Of a stretch of 34,428 nt of DNA, positions 15,781-22,607 are shown piece by piece. The position numbers and the translations under genes were made by a program. Below the pieces are notes generated by a model. That model was not told where the DNA came from. It worked only from the letters and a program-made list of their open reading frames with translations, and did not search any database. The DNA lies in NCBI GenBank assembly GCA_945787285.1, contig CALZIC010000015.1, positions 1-34,428 of the forward strand. Direction: 5' to 3'. Each line of letters starts with the position of its first letter. The stretch's first letter is position 1. This DNA comes from an uncultured Desulfuromonadales bacterium (GTDB lineage: Bacteria; Desulfobacterota; Desulfuromonadia; Desulfuromonadales; Trichloromonadaceae).

Positions 15781-16889
15781 TGCTTTCGAGTGCGACGGAT
15801 AACGGCCGTATGCCGCTGGTCATCGTCTGCGGTCCCACCGCTTCGGGAAAGACCGCATTGGTTTCTGAGCTGGCCGGCCAGTTCGACATCGAGGTCATAT
15901 CCGCCGATTCCTGCCAGGTCTACCGAGGGCTCGATATCGGCTCGGCCAAGGCGACCCCAGAAGAGCGCGCCCGGGTGCCCCATCACCTGATCGATGTGGT
16001 CGATCCCGACCAGGACTTTTCGGTAGGGGACTTTGTCCGGCTGGCGAGGGAGGCTATTTCCGATATTCGCTGCCGCGGGAAACTGCCGGTTGTCGCCGGG
16101 GGGACCGGGCTGTATATCCGCGCATTGACCGAAGGGCTGCTTGAGGCGCCCTCCTGCGATCCTTCTTTGCGGGAGGAGTTGCTGGCTCTGGAGGCCTCGC
16201 GGGGGGAGGGGAGTCTGTATGAAGAGCTCGAGCGCGTCGATCCGATTCTGGCCGACCGGCTACCCCCCGGAGATCTGGTGCGCATTGTTCGGGGGCTCGA
16301 GGTTTATCGCCTCAGCGGCAAGCGTCTCTCCGAGTGGCAGGCCGAACACGCTTTCGGCGAGCGCCCCTATCGGACCCTCAGTATCGGTATCAGCCCCGAG
16401 AGAAGTCTTCTGTATGAGCGAATCAACGCCCGGGTCGAGCAGATGATGGCGGCCGGCCTTGTCGAAGAGGCTCGCTCCCTGCTTGAGCAGGGGTATTCGC
16501 CCGAACTCAAATCTTTACAGACCATTGGCTATCGTGAAATAATCGGCTATCTTTATGGTAATGCCGATGTCGACGAGACGGTAGCCCTGATTCAGCGTAA
16601 TTCCAGGCGTTACGCCAAACGGCAGTTGACCTGGTTTCGGGCAGATAAATCAATTATTTGGGTTGATTCCTGGAGAGAGTCTGCTAGAATCCAGTTATTA
16701 ATTGAACATTTTATGCACCACAGAAGGAGCGGACATGGCCAAGACTCTGCCTGCTCGTTGAAAGCGGGGGCGATATTCTCCTTTACAAGCACGCCATCTC
16801 GTCAATCACATCCTCCGACGGATCGTTCCGACTGCACGGCGGCAAAGACTGAGCCGAAGCTGTGCGCGGGACATGCTGAAAAGCCTTAA
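15780..16889 (+). CDS. miaA: tRNA dimethylallyltransferase MiaA, with an aberrant C-terminal tail
   Basis: MiaA adds a dimethylallyl group to N6 of A37 in tRNAs that read UNN codons. The product has the P-loop GPTASGKT at 18-25, the DSCQVYRGLDIGSAKAT block with the catalytic Asp (about 41-57), the GGTGLYIRAL motif (about 105-114) and the C-terminal QTIGYREIIGY and RRYAKRQLTWFR blocks ending near residue 285. Family length is about 300-325, but this frame gives 369. The last about 50 residues are read from the damaged hfq gene in a different frame, so they are an artefact of that deletion; the natural stop was probably in the missing segment. ATG 15810 (MPLVIVCGPT) is a plausible alternative start. 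The enzyme core is intact. Confidence 0.93.
   Translation: MLSSATDNGRMPLVIVCGPTASGKTALVSELAGQFDIEVISADSCQVYRGLDIGSAKATPEERARVPHHLIDVVDPDQDFSVGDFVRLAREAISDIRCRGKLPVVAGGTGLYIRALTEGLLEAPSCDPSLREELLALEASRGEGSLYEELERVDPILADRLPPGDLVRIVRGLEVYRLSGKRLSEWQAEHAFGERPYRTLSIGISPERSLLYERINARVEQMMAAGLVEEARSLLEQGYSPELKSLQTIGYREIIGYLYGNADVDETVALIQRNSRRYAKRQLTWFRADKSIIWVDSWRESARIQLLIEHFMHHRRSGHGQDSACSLKAGAIFSFTSTPSRQSHPPTDRSDCTAAKTEPKLCAGHAEKP
16735..16852 (+). pseudogene. hfq: hfq remnant with internal deletion and frameshift
   Basis: Hfq is the RNA chaperone for small RNAs, and hfq regularly follows miaA. Here a clean AAGGAG (16724-16729) and an ATG at 16735 give MAKT, the usual Hfq beginning, but the frame stops at 16759-16761 after eight codons. 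A second frame (16745-16852) reads LCLLVESGGD then ILLYKHAISSI, which is the Sm2 region of Hfq with the signature YKHA, then a short tail ending in TGA at 16850. Against E. coli Hfq numbering, TGC (Cys at position about 43) should begin at nt 127 but is at nt 14, so about 113 nt are missing, including the whole Sm1 motif and the N-terminal helix. No functional Hfq can be made. A terminator follows, as expected for an hfq 3' end. Confidence 0.88.
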
Positions 16890-16891
16890 GG

Positions 16892-16935
16892 TCCCGGACC
16901 CTGCGGAGATATCCGTGGTCCGGGATCTTGCTTTT
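16892..16935 (+). terminator. Rho-independent terminator after miaA/hfq remnant
   Basis: A 9-bp stem (16892-16900 with 16917-16925) encloses a smaller CGGA/TCCG stem and is followed by TCTTGCTTTT. It ends the mutL-miaA-hfq transcript. The 102 nt from here to the next gene show no further structure. Confidence 0.75.
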
Positions 16936-17037
16936 GTGTAATGATCTCCCAGGCTTTCCGACCAGTGACCGTGAGGCCGGGCGCTGCCGCTCAGACGCGG
17001 TTTGGGGGATAGACTGCCTGTGAGGACCCTTCGTGTC

Positions 17038-18135
17038 ATGAACCGGAAAATCTGGATCGCCTGTCTCTCCGTCGTGCTGGTGCTGCTGCTGGTCGGCTTT
17101 TTTTACCTGATTCGCTCCATCTTTATCCCCTTTCTTCTTGCTCTGATCCTGGCCTATTTTCTCGACCCCGCCGTGGACTGGATGGAGGAGAAAAGAGTGT
17201 CGCGCAACCTGTCGGTCGGCCTCGTTTTTGGCCTCTTCCTTCTTGTGGCCGCACTGCTGCTAGGTTTTCTGGTTCCCACCATTAAAGCCGAAATTGTTTC
17301 GTTGAACCAGGCGCTGCCAGGCTATGTGGACACCCTCTACCGGATGATTCCCAAGCCGGTCTTTGAATGGCTCGGCATCTCCGGTGAGCAGGACCTGCAG
17401 GGGCTTTTCGACAAAGTTCTTGCCGGGGCGCGCAACCTCTCCTTTGACCTCGTCAACCAGGTGGCGGTCTTTCTCTCCAAGGCCTTCGGTTCCACCCTGA
17501 GGTTCTTCCTGGCTCTTCTGGGGTATTTTATCATTCCCCTCTACCTCTTTTATCTGCTTCGGGACTTTGACCACCTGAAAGATGCAGCCATCGATCTACT
17601 GCCTTCCGGTGTCAGGGGGAAGACCATATCCGTAGGGCAGGAAGTCAACGTCGTCCTGGGGGGCTTTATTCGCGGCCAGTTGACTGTCTGTATGATTTTG
17701 GGCATTTTGTACAGTATTGGTCTGATGATGATCGGCATCGATATGCCCTTCGTCATCGGCCTGCTGTCGGGCATAGGTTTTATCATCCCCTATCTTGGGA
17801 CTTTGATAGGAATTGTGGTTGCCGGCACCATGGCGGTGGTCAAGTTCCATGACCTGCTTCACCCACTGCTGGTCCTGGGGTTTTTCGGTGCGGTGCAGGC
17901 GCTTGAGGGGTCTGTAATTACCCCGCGGATTGTCGGCAATCGCGTCGGCCTGCATCCACTGGCCACCATCCTGGCTGTGCTTGTTGGCGGAGAACTGTTC
18001 GGTTTTCTGGGACTGCTCCTCGCCGTCCCGGTAGCCGCTTCGGTGAATGTGTTGCTCAAACACGGCATTCGCCGGTATCGTAAATCGTCATTTTACGGAG
18101 TCGAAATCGATTCTGGAGAAGAGTTTAATGCTTGA
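17038..18135 (+). CDS. PerM/AI-2E family (UPF0118) membrane protein
   Basis: The 365-residue product is a polytopic inner-membrane protein of the AI-2E/PerM family. It begins with two adjacent membrane segments (residues about 4-24 and 26-48), has the family block FLDPAVDWMEEK (about 41-53), a soluble middle part (about 85-150), and a C-terminal membrane region with GIGFIIPYLGTLIGI (about 245-259) and the conserved glycine/proline-rich VGLHPLATILAVLVGG. Members are proposed exporters or Na+/H+ antiporters; the AI-2 name does not establish a substrate here. I chose ATG 17038 with GAGGA upstream; the frame is open to TTG 17002. Its stop overlaps the DUF512 start by 8 nt, suggesting a two-gene operon. 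Confidence 0.9.
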   Translation: MNRKIWIACLSVVLVLLLVGFFYLIRSIFIPFLLALILAYFLDPAVDWMEEKRVSRNLSVGLVFGLFLLVAALLLGFLVPTIKAEIVSLNQALPGYVDTLYRMIPKPVFEWLGISGEQDLQGLFDKVLAGARNLSFDLVNQVAVFLSKAFGSTLRFFLALLGYFIIPLYLFYLLRDFDHLKDAAIDLLPSGVRGKTISVGQEVNVVLGGFIRGQLTVCMILGILYSIGLMMIGIDMPFVIGLLSGIGFIIPYLGTLIGIVVAGTMAVVKFHDLLHPLLVLGFFGAVQALEGSVITPRIVGNRVGLHPLATILAVLVGGELFGFLGLLLAVPVAASVNVLLKHGIRRYRKSSFYGVEIDSGEEFNA

Positions 18136-19408
18136 GATTGTTGATGTGTTTCAAGGGAGTATCGCCGAAGAGCTCGAAATTACTTCAGGGGATGCCCTGG
18201 TTTCGATCAACGGGCAACCGGTGCAGGATCTGCTCGATTATCTCATTCTTGCCCGTGGCGAAGAGCTGTGCCTGGAAATTCGCAAGGCGGACGGAGAGGT
18301 GTGGGAACTCGAGTTCGAAAAAGACGCCGACGAGCCGCTCGGAATCGATGTTCCACACCCAGAGCCTGCCGAATGCGGCAATAACTGCATTTTTTGCTTT
18401 GTTCATCAGTTGCCAGGGGGGATGCGCAAGACGCTGTACGTCAAAGACGAGGACTATCGCTTCTCTTTTTTGTACGGATCGTATGTCACCCTCACCAATG
18501 TCGATGAGGGGGATATCGAGCGCATCATCGACCAGCGCCTCTCGCCCCTCTATGTTTCCGTGCATGCCACCGACGAGGAGATCCGCCGCCGGTTGATTGG
18601 TCGCAGCGGACCGCCGATTCTCCAACTGTTGCAGCGGCTGACCACGGCCGGCATTCAGATCCATAGCCAGATTGTCGTCTGCCCCGGGGTTAATGACGGG
18701 GAGATCCTTGCGCGCACCATCGAGGACCTCTACGGGCTGCACCCGCAGGTGCTGTCGTTGGCCATCGTCCCTGTCGGTCTGACCGGGCATCGCCAGGGGC
18801 TGCCTGCTCTGCGCGTACCGACCGAGAATGAGGCCCGTGAACTGATCGAAACGGTTCAGGGTTTCCAGGAACGCTATTTCAAAGAATGCGGCACCCGGTT
18901 TGTTTTTGTTGCGGATGAATACTACCTCAAGGCCGGAGTCGATTTTCCAGACGTCGACAGTTATGAAAATTTTTCCCAGATTGAAAACGGGGTCGGGCTG
19001 CTCCCCCTTTTCCGCGATGAGGCCGACTTTGTCATTGAGGAGGCCGGTCCCCTCGATGTCGAGGTTTCTACCGTAACCGGAGAGTCGGCGGCCGTTGAGA
19101 TCTCAAGCTTCGTTTCGCGCCTTGCCGGCAAAACCGGGGCCCGCATTCACCTTCACGTTATTGAAAACCGGTTTTTCGGCGGGCAGGTCACCGTCACCGG
19201 CCTGATCTCCGGACAGGATATTATCGATCAGCTCAAAGGACGCCCCCTTGGGTCGCTCCTGCTGATACCTGATGTCATGCTCAAAGAGGGCGAGGACGTG
19301 TTCCTGGATGATTTAACCCTTGGGGAGCTGGAAACGGCTTTGGGAGTCAGAGCGCGCAAGGTCGATACCTCGCCCTGGGGACTGCTTGACGGGTTGGAGG
19401 AGGATTGA
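18128..19408 (+). CDS. DUF512 family radical SAM protein with PDZ-like N-terminus
   Basis: The 426-residue product has a PDZ-like N-terminal domain (SIAEELEITSGDALVSINGQ, about residues 10-29), then a radical SAM cluster site with C83, C87 and C90 (C-x3-C-x2-C) in CGNNCIFC, followed by the family block DEDYRFSFLYGSYVTLTN (about 107-124). The C-terminal half is the DUF512 domain, with FVFVADEYYLKAG (about 258-270) and SLLLIPDVMLKEGEDVFLDD. No reaction is known for the family. It is widespread in clostridia, cyanobacteria and Geobacter-like bacteria, often near der; here der is 12 kb away. Start ATG 18128 has GGAGAAGAG just before it, and it overlaps the membrane protein gene by 8 nt. The frame extends 27 codons further back inside that gene, but not plausibly. 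Confidence 0.92.
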   Translation: MLEIVDVFQGSIAEELEITSGDALVSINGQPVQDLLDYLILARGEELCLEIRKADGEVWELEFEKDADEPLGIDVPHPEPAECGNNCIFCFVHQLPGGMRKTLYVKDEDYRFSFLYGSYVTLTNVDEGDIERIIDQRLSPLYVSVHATDEEIRRRLIGRSGPPILQLLQRLTTAGIQIHSQIVVCPGVNDGEILARTIEDLYGLHPQVLSLAIVPVGLTGHRQGLPALRVPTENEARELIETVQGFQERYFKECGTRFVFVADEYYLKAGVDFPDVDSYENFSQIENGVGLLPLFRDEADFVIEEAGPLDVEVSTVTGESAAVEISSFVSRLAGKTGARIHLHVIENRFFGGQVTVTGLISGQDIIDQLKGRPLGSLLLIPDVMLKEGEDVFLDDLTLGELETALGVRARKVDTSPWGLLDGLEED

Positions 19409-19490
19409 GCGGGGCAGGGCCTTAAGGGATTATCAGAGTTTTTGAGTTACCAAAAGGCGCTCGGTTTCAAGGGGTTGTCGGGCAACGATG

Positions 19491-19518
19491 TTGAGTCAAT
19501 TTATAGCGATCATATATA
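19491..19518 (+). promoter_or_regulatory. Possible promoter before the small TPR gene
   Basis: TTGAGT (19491-19496) and TATATA (19513-19518) are 16 nt apart. The predicted start near 19525 lies almost on the gene start, so the leader would be extremely short or absent. The AT-rich patch is unusual for this stretch, but the match is only moderate. Confidence 0.3.
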
Positions 19519-19530
19519 AAGGAAATGAAG

Positions 19531-20316
19531 ATGCAGGAAATGGACAGACTTCTCATGAAGGGACGCCGGGCAATGGACAGCGGCGAATTCAACGAGGCCA
19601 TTCAGGCTTTCCGCAAGGCGGTAAAGGAGTTTCCCGAGGCGGCAGAGTGTCACTTTCTGCTCGGTGAAGCGTTGGGGGAGGCCGGGAAGTCCAAGGATGC
19701 CGTGGCATCGCTGCAGAAGGCTGCGGCCCTTGATGCCACCGATATCGATATCCTTTATGCCCTCGGGGACGCCTACTTTGAGTCGCAGATGGCTGACCGG
19801 GCGATCGAGACCTACCGTCGCATCATCGAGGCTGACCCGGAAGAGGCAGAAGCGCTGGTCAGCCTGGGCCTGGTGTACTACAGTCGTGAAGAGTTGGAAC
19901 TCGCAGACGAGTGCTACAAAAAGGCCCTGGCCATCGAACCGGAGTCGGTATTTGCTCTCAACTCGCTCGGTGATGTGGCTTATGCCAGCGGAAAAAACGA
20001 AGAGGCGATCGCACTCTTCAAAAAGGCCCTCGCTGCCGATCCGGAAGACCCGCAGGGGCATTTCAATCTTGCGGAAATCTTCTACGACACCGGCGATTTG
20101 GCCGCCGCGGAAGGGCAATGCCGCGAGGCGGTCAAGCTCGACCCGGGCTTCGCCTTTGCCTACCTGACTCTCGGCAATATCTGCCTCGATCAGGAAATGG
20201 ACGAAGAGGCGCTGCAGTGCTTTGCCGAATTCCTCAGGCTCGAGCATTCGCCCGGATCGGAGGAGATTCGGGCCGAGGTCAAGGCGGTGATCGAAGGGCT
20301 GCAGAACGAGATGTAG
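19531..20316 (+). CDS. Tetratricopeptide repeat protein
   Basis: The 261-residue product consists of about seven consecutive 34-residue TPR units, starting with MDSGEFNEAIQAFRKAVKEF and including ALGDAYFESQMADRAIETYR, SLGLVYYSREELELADECYK and NLAEIFYDTGDLAAAE. It has no signal peptide, membrane segment or other domain, so it is likely a cytoplasmic protein-binding scaffold; the partner is unknown. I chose ATG 19531 because AAGGA lies 7 nt upstream; ATG 19525 (two codons earlier) leaves only 1-2 nt to that SD. It sits alone between the DUF512 gene (122 nt upstream) and lrgA (104 nt downstream). Confidence 0.87.
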   Translation: MQEMDRLLMKGRRAMDSGEFNEAIQAFRKAVKEFPEAAECHFLLGEALGEAGKSKDAVASLQKAAALDATDIDILYALGDAYFESQMADRAIETYRRIIEADPEEAEALVSLGLVYYSREELELADECYKKALAIEPESVFALNSLGDVAYASGKNEEAIALFKKALAADPEDPQGHFNLAEIFYDTGDLAAAEGQCREAVKLDPGFAFAYLTLGNICLDQEMDEEALQCFAEFLRLEHSPGSEEIRAEVKAVIEGLQNEM

Positions 20317-20420
20317 CTGCGGGCCACCCGGAAACCCCGGGGGGACGCGACTCGGTTTTCGGACTGAAAGCAAAAAAAACCGTCTTCGGGCGACAGCCTG
20401 TTGACTGATGGTGCGGGGTT

Positions 20421-20765
20421 ATGGTTGTCGGGTTTGCCATTCTGATACTGCTGCAGGTTGTCGGTGAGGTTCTCTCGAGAAGCTTCGACATTCCCGTGCC
20501 CGGGAATGTCCTTGGAATGGCCCTGCTCCTGGCGGCTCTTTGCACCGGGGTGGTCCGTTTGGAGTGGGTTGAGGAGGCGGCAGAGCTGCTGCTGTCGCAC
20601 CTGGCGCTCTTTTTCGTGCCGGCCGGGGTCGGAGTGATGGTCTATTTCGACCTCATTGCCGCTCAATGGCTGCCGATCGTCACAGCGACGGTGGTCAGTA
20701 CTTTCGTGGTGATGGCGGTTACCGGCAAGGTGGCCGACTGGCTCGAGAAGAGGGGGGGGCAATGA
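20421..20765 (+). CDS. lrgA: CidA/LrgA family holin-like membrane protein
   Basis: LrgA proteins are small membrane proteins with holin-like features that, with LrgB, affect autolysis or export of pyruvate-type metabolites in some bacteria. The 114-residue product has four hydrophobic segments (about residues 3-19, 30-46, 58-79 and 83-106) and the family blocks DIPVPGNVLGMALL (about 23-36) and LALFFVPAGVGVM (about 61-73). It ends in a charged tail. It overlaps lrgB by 4 nt (ATGA). No two-component lytSR pair is in the window. The 104-nt gap upstream has a C/G-rich hairpin and a run of eight A, but no convincing promoter. Confidence 0.9.
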   Translation: MVVGFAILILLQVVGEVLSRSFDIPVPGNVLGMALLLAALCTGVVRLEWVEEAAELLLSHLALFFVPAGVGVMVYFDLIAAQWLPIVTATVVSTFVVMAVTGKVADWLEKRGGQ

Positions 20766-21457
20766 CCGATAATCTGTTTGCGTCGCCCCTTTTCGGTGTC
20801 GGGGTGACCCTGCTGGCTTACGCCTTGGCTCAGCATCTCTATCGCAGAACCCGCCGTATTTTCTTCAACCCGGTGGCGGTCTCGATCGCCGGCATCATCG
20901 CCCTGCTGCTCCTGTTCGACATCCCTTTCGATGACTATGCCGTAGGGGGCCAATACATACTCTTTCTCCTCGGGCCGTCGGTGGTGGCCCTCGGCGTGCC
21001 GCTGTACACCCGCCGCAAAGAGATCCTCGCCCGCAAGGCTCCGATTCTCATTGGCGTTTTTGCCGGGGCCATCGCATCGATCGTATCCGCGTCAGGGCTG
21101 GCTTGGCTCCTTGGGGGGAGTCGGGAGGTGGTGCTCTCGCTGGCACCCAAGTCGGTAACGACGCCGATCGCCATCAGCATTGTCGAAAAGATCGGCGGCA
21201 TCGCTCCGTTGACGGCAGGGCTTGTGGTGCTCACCGGCTGTATCGGGGCGATCTGCGGACCCGAGTTCTGCCGGCTGGTCGGAATCCGTGGGCATGCCGC
21301 CACGGGGCTTGCGGTCGGAACGGCCGCCCACGGAATCGGAACGGCCCGCATGCTGGAGGTCGACCGTCTCGGAGGCGCCCTGGCCGGTTTGGCTATCGGC
21401 CTGAATGGGCTGATGACCGCATTTGTTCTGCCGTTGCTGTTTGTCCTTTTCCAGTAG
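20762..21457 (+). CDS. lrgB: LrgB family membrane protein
   Basis: LrgB is the partner of LrgA in the CidAB/LrgAB-type membrane system. The 231-residue product is polytopic and has the family blocks FFNPVAVSIAGI (about residues 33-44), FLLGPSVVALGVPLY (about 68-82), SVTTPIAISI (about 136-145), LTGCIGAICGPEF (about 158-170) and GTAAHGIGTARM (about 187-198). The frame is open upstream inside lrgA, but ATG 20762 in the ATGA overlap is the family start. A strong terminator follows 30 nt after the stop. In an anaerobe this pair may act in metabolite export rather than lysis, which is inference. Confidence 0.93.
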   Translation: MTDNLFASPLFGVGVTLLAYALAQHLYRRTRRIFFNPVAVSIAGIIALLLLFDIPFDDYAVGGQYILFLLGPSVVALGVPLYTRRKEILARKAPILIGVFAGAIASIVSASGLAWLLGGSREVVLSLAPKSVTTPIAISIVEKIGGIAPLTAGLVVLTGCIGAICGPEFCRLVGIRGHAATGLAVGTAAHGIGTARMLEVDRLGGALAGLAIGLNGLMTAFVLPLLFVLFQ

Positions 21458-21487
21458 TTGAGGCGGGTTAGGCTGTCAAAATAAAAT

Positions 21488-21529
21488 AAAGGGCAGCCGA
21501 TTACTCGGCTGCCCTTTAGGTTTTTCTTT
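21488..21529. terminator. Bidirectional terminator between lrgB and the PxxKW gene
   Basis: A perfect 13-bp stem (21488-21500 with 21505-21517) with a 4-nt loop is followed by GGTTTTTCTTT on the plus strand. On the minus strand it is followed by a T-rich run, so it can end both lrgAB and the convergent PxxKW gene. Confidence 0.9.
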
Positions 21530-21557
21530 ACCAGACAGTGGCGTGTGGAAGAGTTTG

Positions 21558-21845
21558 TTACCTCTTGCCTGCTGCTGCCTTCTTGGAGGCCTTGAGCGGG
21601 TTGACCTTGACGTCGTCCGTCTTGATCTCCACTTTCTGGTGGGTGGCGAAGTTGCAAAGGCCCTGGCCCCATTTGGCCAGAGGAGCCGGAGCGACCGAAC
21701 AGACAGGGCCGATGGAGCCATCTACGATACGCTCGCAGCCTTCACAGGCCTCGATGACGTTTTGGCAGCTGCTGCCTTCGAAAATACAACCTTTTTTAGA
21801 CCAAAAGGTACACTCGGTACCGGGAAGAACAGTTTGACACTGCAT
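21558..21845 (-). CDS. PxxKW family cysteine-rich protein
   Basis: The 95-residue product has eight cysteines (positions 3, 12, 20, 27, 34, 37, 49 and 64), with the C-x2-C pair at C34/C37 in ACEGCERIV, and the motif P55-L-A-K58-W59 that names the family. The C-terminus after residue 68 is lysine-rich and probably disordered. The family is known from Desulfuromonas-, Geobacter- and Desulfobacter-type bacteria but has no assigned function; metal or Fe-S binding is an inference from the cysteines. It has the best promoter of the window, an AAGGAGG SD 8 nt before the ATG, and its own terminator, so it is probably a strongly expressed single-gene unit. There is no signal peptide. Confidence 0.88.
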   Translation of the reverse strand: MQCQTVLPGTECTFWSKKGCIFEGSSCQNVIEACEGCERIVDGSIGPVCSVAPAPLAKWGQGLCNFATHQKVEIKTDDVKVNPLKASKKAAAGKR

Positions 21846-21895
21846 GGGTGTTGCCTCCTTGCGTAAGCTGTGTTTTTTGCTTTTTAGAAACTAAA

Positions 21896-21924
21896 TATAT
21901 AGGGTCTTTTTGTGTTTTTGTCAA
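21896..21924 (-). promoter_or_regulatory. Strong sigma-70 promoter of the PxxKW gene
   Basis: On the minus strand a perfect TTGACA (21924-21919) and TATATA (21901-21896) are separated by exactly 17 nt in an AT-rich patch. The predicted transcript starts near 21889, about 44 nt before the ATG at 21845. Confidence 0.75.
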
Positions 21925-21962
21925 TCAATAATTTCACGGGGTACAGTGGTTTTGGATGGGGG

Positions 21963-21991
21963 TTGACCTTGCCTGAAACATTGGATACGTT
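21963..21991 (+). promoter_or_regulatory. Weak candidate promoter for the YkgJ-like gene
   Basis: TTGACC (21963-21968) and TACGTT (21986-21991) are 17 nt apart. The -35 is near consensus and the -10 poor. It lies 39 nt from, and divergent to, the PxxKW promoter. The rest of the 232-nt gap shows no gene. Confidence 0.3.
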
Positions 21992-22077
21992 GTTGGTCGG
22001 AGTGTGGGCCAACGACCGATTCAACAGACCCCTTACGTCCGGGGGGGGACTCATACCAACTGAAGGAGAAGAACGTC

Positions 22078-22395
22078 ATGTCCCAATCCGAATCCGAAGC
22101 CTGGGAAGCGCTATGTCAACGTTGTGGGCGCTGCTGCTACGAAAAAATCGAATTCGAAGGGGAAGTCTACTATACCGATGAGCCTTGTGAAAAGCTCGAA
22201 GTGTCTTCGGGCCTCTGCACCGTCTATGAAAACCGGCATCTGGCCCGACCGGGATGTGCGGCCCTGACGCCTGAAATCATTCGCCTGGGCGTCCTTCCGG
22301 CCGACTGCCCCTATGCCTCCAGGGTGGGGCCCTGCAAGGCTCCTCATCCCTGGACAGGGGATGAGCAATTGCCCGGACGGCGGTTCAGGAAATGA
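22078..22395 (+). CDS. YkgJ-type cysteine cluster protein (UPF0260/YcgN-like)
   Basis: The 105-residue product has an N-terminal cysteine cluster C13-x2-C16-x2-C19-C20 in LCQRCGRCC, followed by further cysteines near residues 37, 47, 60, 77 and 86, and the block CTVYENRHLARPGC typical of the YkgJ/YcgN group. Such proteins are thought to hold zinc or an Fe-S cluster, but no reaction is known. Start ATG 22078 is preceded by GAAGGAGAAG with good spacing. It is divergent from the PxxKW protein, and both are small cysteine-rich proteins, so a shared redox or metal theme is possible but unproven. It is followed by the leader of the PilZ gene. Confidence 0.88.
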   Translation: MSQSESEAWEALCQRCGRCCYEKIEFEGEVYYTDEPCEKLEVSSGLCTVYENRHLARPGCAALTPEIIRLGVLPADCPYASRVGPCKAPHPWTGDEQLPGRRFRK

Positions 22396-22418
22396 GAGCC
22401 TCTTGCTAGAACGAAGAG

Positions 22419-22446
22419 TTGAGTTTCGCGGGCTCGCGGTTACACT
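22419..22446 (+). promoter_or_regulatory. Candidate promoter for the PilZ gene
   Basis: TTGAGT (22419-22424) and TACACT (22441-22446) are 16 nt apart, each two mismatches from consensus. The predicted start, near 22453, falls at the base of the folded leader described next, which supports the pairing of the two calls. Confidence 0.35.
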
Positions 22447-22450
22447 GTAG

Positions 22451-22533
22451 AGCCATGAGTTATGCCGGTTCTTGCAAAGCTACCTGTATCTTGGGGTGCA
22501 GGCGACTCTTTGCTGTTGTGATCGGCAGTGGCT
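22451..22533 (+). promoter_or_regulatory. Nested hairpin element in the leader of the PilZ gene (unknown structured RNA)
   Basis: Four stems are nested around one terminal loop. AGCCA (22451-22455) pairs with TGGCT (22529-22533); TGCCG (22463-22467) with CGGCA (22523-22527); GCAAAG (22474-22479) with CTTTGC (22508-22513); and an 8-bp apical stem (22483-22490 with 22495-22502, two G-U pairs) closes the loop TTGG. Internal loops separate the stems. It lies in the 212-nt gap before the PilZ gene and 74 nt before its ATG. It does not match the GEMM c-di-GMP riboswitch. Whether it is a riboswitch, an sRNA or a chance fold needs covariation evidence. Confidence 0.4.
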
Positions 22534-22607
22534 AGGTTCATGTCGTTTCGAAGGGCTGGCTGTAGTTAGCCGTAATTGCATAGGGAAATTCTTCTGAAAG
22601 GGGCAGC

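Noticed and set aside
16738-16852. A new small protein between miaA and the membrane protein gene
   Set aside because: The YKHAISSI segment and the miaA neighbour identify it as broken hfq, not a novel gene.
22396-22607. GEMM/c-di-GMP riboswitch before the PilZ gene
   Set aside because: The TTGCAAAGC segment is reminiscent of the GEMM core, but the upstream GNRA-capped stem and the conserved GGGACGC are missing, so only a generic structured leader is reported.
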